A stretch of DNA of 64,000 nt. Origin: Bathymodiolus brooksi. Its lineage: Eukaryota; Mollusca; Bivalvia; Mytilida; Modiolidae. The stretch lies in assembly GCA_963680875.1 (NCBI GenBank), contig OY804579.1:32783804-32847803 (forward strand), in the 5' to 3' direction. The notes below the pieces were generated by a model that saw only the letters and a list, made by a program, of their open reading frames with translations, did no database searches and was not told where the DNA came from. Positions 59,001-64,000 of this stretch are shown here, piece after piece (positions within the stretch are counted from its first letter, which is position 1; each line of letters opens with the position of its first letter). The position numbers were made by a program, and so were the translations under genes.

Positions 59001-60152
59001 TGATATATTAATCTAAGGCTCATCAGAACTAATATAATCTCTGTACATGGTGATATATTAATCTAAGGCTCATCAGAACTAATATAATCTCTTTACATGG
59101 TGATATATTAATCTAAGGCTCATCAGAACTAATATAATCTCTGTACATGGAGACATATTAATCTAAGGCTCATCAGAACTAATATAATCTCTGTACATGG
59201 TGATATATTAATGTAAGGCTCATCAGAACTAATATAATCTCTGTACATGGAGATATATTAATCTAAGGCTCATCAGAACTAATATAATCTCTGTACATGG
59301 AGATATATTAATCTAAGGCTCATCAGAACTAATAAAACCTCTGTACATGGTGATATATTAATCTAAGGCTCATCAGAACTAATATATTCTCTGTACATGG
59401 TGATATATTAATCTGAGGCTCATCAGAACTAATATAATCTCTGTACATGGTGATATATTAATGTAAGGCTCATCAGAACTAATATAATCTCTGTACATGG
59501 AGATATATTAATGTAAGGCTCATCAGAACTAATATAATCTCTGTACATGGAGATATATTAATCTAAGGCATATCAGAACTAATATAATCTCTGTTCATGG
59601 TGATATATTAATTTAAGGCTCATCAAAACTAATATAATCTCTGTACATGGAGATATATTAATCTAAGGCTCATCAGAACTAATGTAATCTCTGTACATGG
59701 AGATATATTAATCTAAGGCTCATCAAAATTAATATAATCTCTGTACATGGAGATATATTAATGTAACGCTCATCAGAACTAATATAATCTCTGTACATGG
59801 AGATATATTAATTTAAAGCTCATCAGAACTAATATAATCTCTGTTCATGGAGATATATTAATCTAAGGCTCATCAGAACTAATATAATCTCTGTACAGGG
59901 AGATATATTAATCAAAGGCTCATCAGAACTAATATAATCTCTGTACAGGGAGATATATTAATGTAAGGCTCATCAGAACTAATATAATCTCTGTACATGG
60001 TGATATATTAATCTAAGGTTCATCAGAACTAATATAATCTCTGTACATGGAGATATATTAATCTAAGGCTCATCAGAACTAATATAATCTCTGTACATGG
60101 AGATATATTAATCTAAGGCTCATCAGAACTAATATAATCTCTGTACATGGAG
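56053..60152 (+). repeat. 4100-bp HOR, copy 2
   Basis: Adjacent copy that also contains the 650-bp internal duplication (CTAAGGTT units 57103 and 57753), so that duplication is older than the 4100-bp one. Similarity fades around 60.05-60.15 kb. Confidence 0.83.
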
Positions 60153-63100
60153 ATATATTAATCTAAGGCTCATCAGAACTAATATAATCTCTGTACATGG
60201 TAATATATTAATCTAAGGCTCATCAGAACTAATATAATCTCTGTACATGGTGATATATTAATCTAAGGCTCATCAGAACTAATATAATCTCTGTACATGG
60301 TGATATATTAATGTAAGGCTCATCAGAACTAATATAATCTCTGTACATGGAGATATATTAATGTAAGGCTCATCAGAACTAATATAATCTCTGTACATGG
60401 AGATATATTAATCTAAGGCTCATCAGAACTAATATAATCTCTGTACATGGAGATATATTAATCTAAGGCTCATCAGAACTAATATAATCTCTGTACATGG
60501 TGATATATTAATCTAAGGCTCATCAGAACTAATATAATCTCTGTACATGGTGATATATTAATCTAAGGCTCATCAGAACTAATATAATCTCTTTACATGG
60601 TGATATATTAATCTAAGGCTCATCAGAACTAATATAATCTCTGTACATGGAGACATATTAATCTAAGGCTCATCAGAACTAATATAATCTCTGTACATGG
60701 TGATATATTAATGTAAGGCTCATCAGAACTAATATAATCTCTGTACATGGAGATATATTAATCTAAGGCTCATCAGAACTAATATAATCTCTGTACATGG
60801 AGATATATTAATCTAAGGCTCATCAGAACTAATAAAACCTCTGTACATGGTGATATATTAATCTAAGGCTCATCAGAACTAATATATTCTCTGTACATGG
60901 TGATATATTAATCTGAGGCTCATCAGAACTAATATAATCTCTGTACATGGTGATATATTAATGTAAGGCTCATCAGAACTAATATAATCTCTGTACATGG
61001 AGATATATTAATGTAAGGCTCATCAGAACTAATATAATCTCTGTACATGGAGATATATTAATGTAAGGCATATCAGAACTAATATAATCTCTGTTCATGG
61101 TGATATATTAATTTAAGGCTCATCAAAACTAATATAATCTCTGTACATGGAGATATATTAATCTAAGGCTCATCAGAACTAATGTAATCTCTGTACATGG
61201 AGATATATTAATCTAAGGCTCATCAAAATTAATATAATCTCTGTACATGGAGATATATTAATGTAACGCTCATCAGAACTAATATAATCTCTGTACATGG
61301 AGATATATTAATTTAAAGCTCATCAGAACTAATATAATCTCTGTTCATGGAGATATATTAATCTAAGGCTCATCAGAACTAATATAATCTCTGTACAGGG
61401 AGATATATTAATCAAAGGCTCATCAGAACTAATATAATCTCTGTACAGGGAGATATATTAATGTAAGGCTCATCAGAACTAATATAATCTCTGTACATGG
61501 TGATATATTAATCTAAGGTTCATCAGAACTAATATAATCTCTGTACATGGAGATATATTAATCTAAGGCTCATCAGAACTAATATAATCTCTGTACATGG
61601 AGATATATTAATGTAAGGCTCATCAGAACTAATATAATCTCTGTACATGGAGATATATTAATCTAAGGCTCATCAGAACTAATATAATCTCTGTACATGG
61701 AGATATATTAATCTAAGGCTCATCAGAACTAATATAATCTCTGTACATGGTGATATATTAATCTAAGGCTCATCAGAACTAATATAATCTCTGTACATGG
61801 TGATATATTAATCTAAGGCTCATCAGAACTAATATAATCTCTTTACATGGTGATATATTAATCTAAGGCTCATCAGAACTAATATAATCTCTGTACATGG
61901 AGACATATTAATCTAAGGCTCATCAGAACTAATATAATCTCTGTACATGGTGATATATTAATGTAAGGCTCATCAGAACTAATATAATCTCTGTACATGG
62001 AGATATATTAATCTAAGGCTCATCAGAACTAATATAATCTCTGTACATGGAGATATATTAATCTAAGGCTCATCAGAACTAATAAAACCTCTTTACATGG
62101 TGATATATTAATCTAATGCTCATCAGAACTAATATAATCTCTGTACATGGTGATATATTAATCTGAGGCTCATCAGAACTAATATAATCTCTGTACATGG
62201 TCATATATTAATGTAAGGCTCATCAGAACTAATATAATCTCTGTACATGGAGATATATTAATGTAACGCTCATCAGAACTAATATAATCTCTGTACATGG
62301 AGATATATTAATGTAAGGCATATCAGAACTAATATAATCTCTGTTCATGGTGATATATTAATCTAAGGCTCATCAAAACTAATATAATCTCTGTACATGG
62401 AGATATATTAATCTAAGGCTCATCAGAACTAATGTAATCTCTGTACATGGAGATATATTAATTTAAAGCTCATCAGAACTAATATAATCTCTGTTCATGG
62501 AGATATATTAATCTAAGGCTCATCAAAATTAATATAATCTCTGTTCATGGAGATATATTAATCTAAGGCTCATCAGAACTAATATAATCTCTGTACAGGG
62601 AGATATATTAATCAAAGGCTCATCAGAACTAATATAATCTCTGTACAGGGAGATATATTAATGTAAGGCTCATCAGAACTAATATAATCTCTGTACATGG
62701 TGATATATTAATCTAAGGTTCATCAGAACTAATATAATCTCTGTACATGGAGATATATTAATCTAAGGCTCATCAGAACTAATATAATCTCTGTACATGG
62801 AGATATATTAATCTAAGGCTCATCAGAACTAATATAATCTCTGTACATGGAGATATATTAATCTAAGGCTCATCAGAACTAATATAATCTCTGTACATGG
62901 TGATATATTAATCTAAGGCTCATCAGAACTAATATAATCTCTGTACATGGTGATATATTAATCTAAGGCTCATCAGAACTAATATAATCTCTGTACATGG
63001 TGATATATTAATGTAAGGCTCATCAGAACTAATATAATCTCTGTACATGGAGATATATTAATGTAAGGCTCATCAGAACTAATATAATCTCTGTACATGG

Positions 63101-64000
63101 AGATATATTAATCTAAGGCTCATCAGAACTAATATAATCTCTGTACATGGAGATATATTAATCTAAGGCTCATCAGAACTAATATAATCTCTGTACATGG
63201 TGATATATTAATCTAAGGCTCATCAGAACTAATATAATCTCTGTACATGGTGATATATTAATCTAAGGCTCATCAGAACTAATATAATCTCTTTACATGG
63301 TGATATATTAATCTAAGGCTCATCAGAACTAATATAATCTCTGTACATGGAGACATATTAATCTAAGGCTCATCAGAACTAATATAATCTCTGTGCATGG
63401 TGATATATTAATGTAAGGCTCATCAGAACTAATATAATCTCTGTACATGGAGATATATTAATCTAAGGCTCATCAGAACTAATATAATCTCTGTACATGG
63501 AGATATATTAATCTAAGGCTCATCAGAACTAATAAAACCTCTGTACATGGTGATATATTAATCTAAGGCTCATCAGAACTAATATATTCTCTTTACATGG
63601 TGATATATTAATCTGAGGCTCATCAGAACTAATATAATCTCTGTACATGGTGATATATTAATGTAAGGCTCATCAGAACTAATATAATCTCTGTACATGG
63701 AGATATATTAATGTAAGGCTCATAAGAACTAATATAATCTCTGTACATGGAGATATATTAATGTAAGGCATATCAGAACTAATATAATCTCTGTTCATGG
63801 TGATATATTAATTTAAGGCTCATCAAAACTAATATAATCTCTGTACATGGAGATATATTAATCTAAGGCTCATCAGAACTAATGTAATCTCTGTACATGG
63901 AGATATATTAATCTAAGGCTCATCAAAATTAATATAATCTCTGTACATGGAGATATATTAATGTAACGCTCATCAGAACTAATATAATCTCTGTACATGG
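60153..64000 (+). repeat. Tail of 1250-1500-bp HOR units
   Basis: CTTTACATGG at 60591, 61841 and 63291 gives spacings of 1250 and 1450 bp. GGCATATCAG follows at 61067, 62317 and 63767. ATATTCTCTG near 60883 and 63583 is shared with the 4100-bp copies but missing from the middle unit. These are shortened relatives of the same HOR, still unfinished at the window edge. Confidence 0.78.
63953..64000 (+). repeat. Partial monomer at window end
   Basis: This is a G11 unit with G15C (GTAACGCT), cut two bases before its end. The array continues beyond the window. Confidence 0.95.

Larger units (their letters stand above)
1..64000 (+). repeat. Tandem satellite array, 50-bp monomer, about 1,286 units
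   Basis: The whole window is a head-to-tail array of one 50-bp monomer, about 30% GC, all in one orientation. Phase tracking gives 1,267 units of 50 bp, 14 of 29 bp, 4 of 49 bp and a 48-base partial unit, which sum exactly to 64,000. Most units differ from the consensus at 0-3 positions. Common variable positions are 11 (C/G, rarely A/T), 49 (A/T), 50 (G/A), 24 (G/A), 41 (G/A/T) and 26 (A/T). No gene, RNA gene, transposon or non-repeat interval is present. Stop codons at monomer positions 7, 12, 28 and 33 rotate through the frames because 50 is not divisible by 3, so no meaningful ORF can exist. Arrays of this size are typical of eukaryotic centromeric or other heterochromatin; which kind this is cannot be read from the window. 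Confidence 0.98.

Noticed and set aside
1..64000. CRISPR array
   Set aside because: The repeats are directly adjacent with no unique spacers, and variation is point changes within the unit.
1..64000. Protein-coding genes or repeat proteins
   Set aside because: A 50-bp period rotates frames, and TAA at positions 7, 12, 28 and 33 (plus minus-strand stops opposite 6, 11, 18, 21 and 27) closes every frame within about 84 nt (plus) or 130 nt (minus).
1..64000. Plasmid or phage iterons and replication origin
   Set aside because: There is no Rep gene or unique flanking sequence, and more than 1,200 units is far beyond any iteron set.
1..64000. Telomeric repeats
   Set aside because: The unit is 50 bp, not a 5-8-bp G-rich repeat, and no G-rich strand is present.
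1..64000. Transposon or MITE insertions
   Set aside because: The phase is kept across the whole window, and all length changes are explained by 29-bp and 49-bp units.

Overview
The window is one uninterrupted tandem satellite array. It contains no gene, no transposon and no unique sequence. The repeat unit is a 50-bp monomer of about 30% GC (the first copy is positions 1-50). By following the monomer phase across all 64,000 bases I count 1,267 units of 50 bp, 14 shortened units of 29 bp, 4 units of 49 bp and one 48-base partial unit at the right edge. These lengths add up to exactly 64,000, so no other net insertion or deletion is present. All units lie in the same head-to-tail orientation. 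Because 50 is not a multiple of 3, stop codons rotate through every frame: in the consensus the plus strand never stays open beyond about 84 nt and the minus strand beyond about 130 nt. An array of this size and regularity points to eukaryotic nuclear heterochromatin, such as a centromere, pericentromere or subtelomere. I cannot name the taxon, and I do not recognise the monomer as a named satellite family.

The monomer has two notable internal properties. Positions 28-39 and 48-50 plus 1-8 of the next unit form an imperfect inverted repeat (11-12 bp arms, 8-nt loop with TGTACA). The consensus has no CpG. Frequent variants (C or G at position 11, A or T at 49, G or A at 50, G or A at 24, A or T at 26) recur in fixed order and reveal higher-order repeats (HORs).

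Layout: 1-1637, cluster with three 29-bp units. 1638-11637, nested HORs of 800, 1250 and 2800 bp and the start of a 600-bp duplication that runs on to 12487. 11638-18535, two tandem copies of a 3449-bp block. 18536-28735, HORs of 2800, 2200 and 2250 bp in a distinct 'core' subfamily. 28736-32130, cluster with five 29-bp units, including an adjacent pair. 32131-44867, three long units of 4079, 3779 and 4879 bp, each ending in a 29-bp unit. 44868-47154, short units of 529, 979 and 779 bp. 47155-64000, a second copy of the 1638-onward region, expanded by two tandem 4100-bp blocks and a tail of 1250-1500-bp units.

The sequence from 1609 and the sequence from 47126 match marker for marker, so the window appears to hold about 1.4 copies of a super-repeat of roughly 45.5 kb. 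The array seems to have evolved through two visible processes. One is repeated unequal exchange or segmental tandem duplication, at scales from 250 bp to about 45 kb. The other is small slippage events: a recurrent 21-bp deletion that removes the hairpin region, and 1-bp contractions of an A run. Any function (kinetochore binding, transcription into satellite RNA) is not shown by the sequence.
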